NCBI GenBank assembly: GCA_022561895.1
Contig: JADFQH010000101.1
Location: forward strand, 1 to 6,186
Length of the DNA: 6,186 bases
Source: Methanobacteriota archaeon
Lineage (GTDB): Archaea; Halobacteriota; Halobacteria; Halobacteriales; Halalkalicoccaceae
Reading direction: 5' to 3'
In this document: positions 5,348-6,186 of the stretch, in pieces
Numbering within the stretch: position 1 is the first letter of the stretch
Layout: each line of letters opens with the position of its first letter
Position numbers and translations under genes: made by a program
The notes under the pieces: model-generated
The model's input: the letters and a program-made list of their open reading frames with translations, nothing else
Databases searched by the model: none
What the model was told of the DNA's origin: nothing

Positions 5348-6186
5348 CTACTCGCGGACGTCCATGAGATACGCCGGGTCGTCGAACGGCTCCTCCTCAC
5401 CCTGCACGTCGATCACATCGAGGGCCGTGACGACGCTGTTCGTTCCGACTAACACGGCAAGACTCGGTTCAGTCCGGCCGTCGTCCCCACTGACGAGCTC
5501 CTTGACGTAGAGTCCGCCCGCGCCGTGAACCGTGAGTTCTGCGTGCGTCGGGTCGTGGAGTTCGCCGCTCATTTCGTAGACCTCGCGCACTCGAGTGAGA
5601 TCCGCCCGGCGATGGGCGACTCGTTGTGGGGTGTCCTGTTCGATCGTCGCACCATCGAGAGCCGCGAGGGCGTTCTCGAAAACCTCGGGTTCGACCGGCT
5701 CTGCGAACTCGACATCCATTCTGTAGGTCTTGCTCGCCTCGAGGCTCTTTACCCGCTCTACCATCTCGTGGGTCGCAAGTTCCAAACCAATGACCTCGAC
5801 CGATCCATCCGCGTGTTCGTTTATGTCGGCTTCGAGCGCCCCGACATCGGGCGTGCGCTCTCTCGGGTGTTTCACTTCGACGGCAAACGGGCGACCCGAT
5901 TCGAGCATGCGCGCGTCGACATCCTCCCGACCCGCGCCGTGAAAGACGCCCTCCTCGCCGTCCATCGCCGAAACAACGGATGGAACGGTAAACCCCTCGA
6001 CGCTCTCGTCGTACAGGTAGCCCGACCCGCCACAGTACTCACACGGCTCTTCTCCCCCTCCGGGTCCGAGCTGTTTGCCACTTCCGCCACACTCCCGACA
6101 GGGCCACTCCGTCTGGGGAATATCGCGTTCGAGCTTTCTGTATCTTCCATAAACGAACGCCGGGTTGATCTGGAAATCGACCGCGT
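5348..6186 (-). CDS. pus10: tRNA pseudouridine(54/55) synthase Pus10 (5' partial)
   Basis: Pus10 converts uridines 54 and 55 in the tRNA T-loop to pseudouridine; in archaea it replaces TruB for position 55. The frame is open to the right edge, and 278 residues are visible (codons from 6184 down to the TAG at 5348-5350); the N-terminal THUMP-like region lies outside. The ATG at 5963-5965 is internal, not the start. The visible part opens with FVYGRYRKLERDIPQTEWP, then two zinc-type pairs, CRECGGSGK (C29, C32) and CEYCGGSGY (C48, C51). The catalytic motif GREDVDARML follows at 85-94. By analogy with GRTDAG in TruA, D88 is the likely nucleophile. QRVAHRRAD (187-195) and LYVKELVSGDDGRTEPS (225-241) complete the catalytic fold. 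rnhB follows after 33 bases on the same strand. Confidence 0.95.
   Translation of the reverse strand, partial: AVDFQINPAFVYGRYRKLERDIPQTEWPCRECGGSGKQLGPGGGEEPCEYCGGSGYLYDESVEGFTVPSVVSAMDGEEGVFHGAGREDVDARMLESGRPFAVEVKHPRERTPDVGALEADINEHADGSVEVIGLELATHEMVERVKSLEASKTYRMDVEFAEPVEPEVFENALAALDGATIEQDTPQRVAHRRADLTRVREVYEMSGELHDPTHAELTVHGAGGLYVKELVSGDDGRTEPSLAVLVGTNSVVTALDVIDVQGEEEPFDDPAYLMDVRE

Noticed and set aside
5061..5510. Long + strand open frames opposite rnhB and pus10
   Set aside because: Ser/Arg-rich shadow translations of two confidently identified genes.

Overview
The window reads as chromosomal DNA from a halophilic archaeon of class Halobacteria. The proteins are strongly acidic, G+C is high in the genes, promoters look archaeal (AT-rich box about 26 bases before an ATG with almost no leader), there is a Tat-type lipoprotein, and the recognised genes (CetZ, CofC, split SecF/SecD, RNase HII, Pus10) form an archaeal set. 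It is mostly housekeeping DNA. I see no mobile element with a transposase, no CRISPR array, no tRNA or rRNA, and no clearly new multi-gene system.

Left block (1-930, + strand): the C-terminal 87 residues of a CetZ tubulin/FtsZ-like protein, then cofC, the guanylyltransferase of coenzyme F420 synthesis. cofC has its own leaderless-type promoter. The partner gene cofG, which from memory often follows cofC in haloarchaea, is absent.

Middle (999-1691, - strand): a Tat-exported lipoprotein of unknown function, convergent with cofC.

Spacer (1692-2189): about 500 bases without a convincing gene and with lower G+C. It contains a strong 12-bp bulged hairpin (1944-1976), a perfect 7-bp triloop hairpin (2066-2082), and two similar promoter-like segments near its edges (1702-1731 and 2151-2184). 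This is the only part of the window that known genes do not explain.

Right block (2190-6186): secF and secD (+ strand, ATGA overlap) encode the membrane pair that assists late steps of Sec protein export. They converge on rnhB (RNase HII) and pus10 (tRNA pseudouridine 54/55 synthase, cut by the window end), both on the - strand and probably co-transcribed. The secFD/rnhB/pus10 cluster looks like a conserved haloarchaeal neighbourhood. Its position beside cetZ-cofC may mark a rearrangement junction in or near the spacer.
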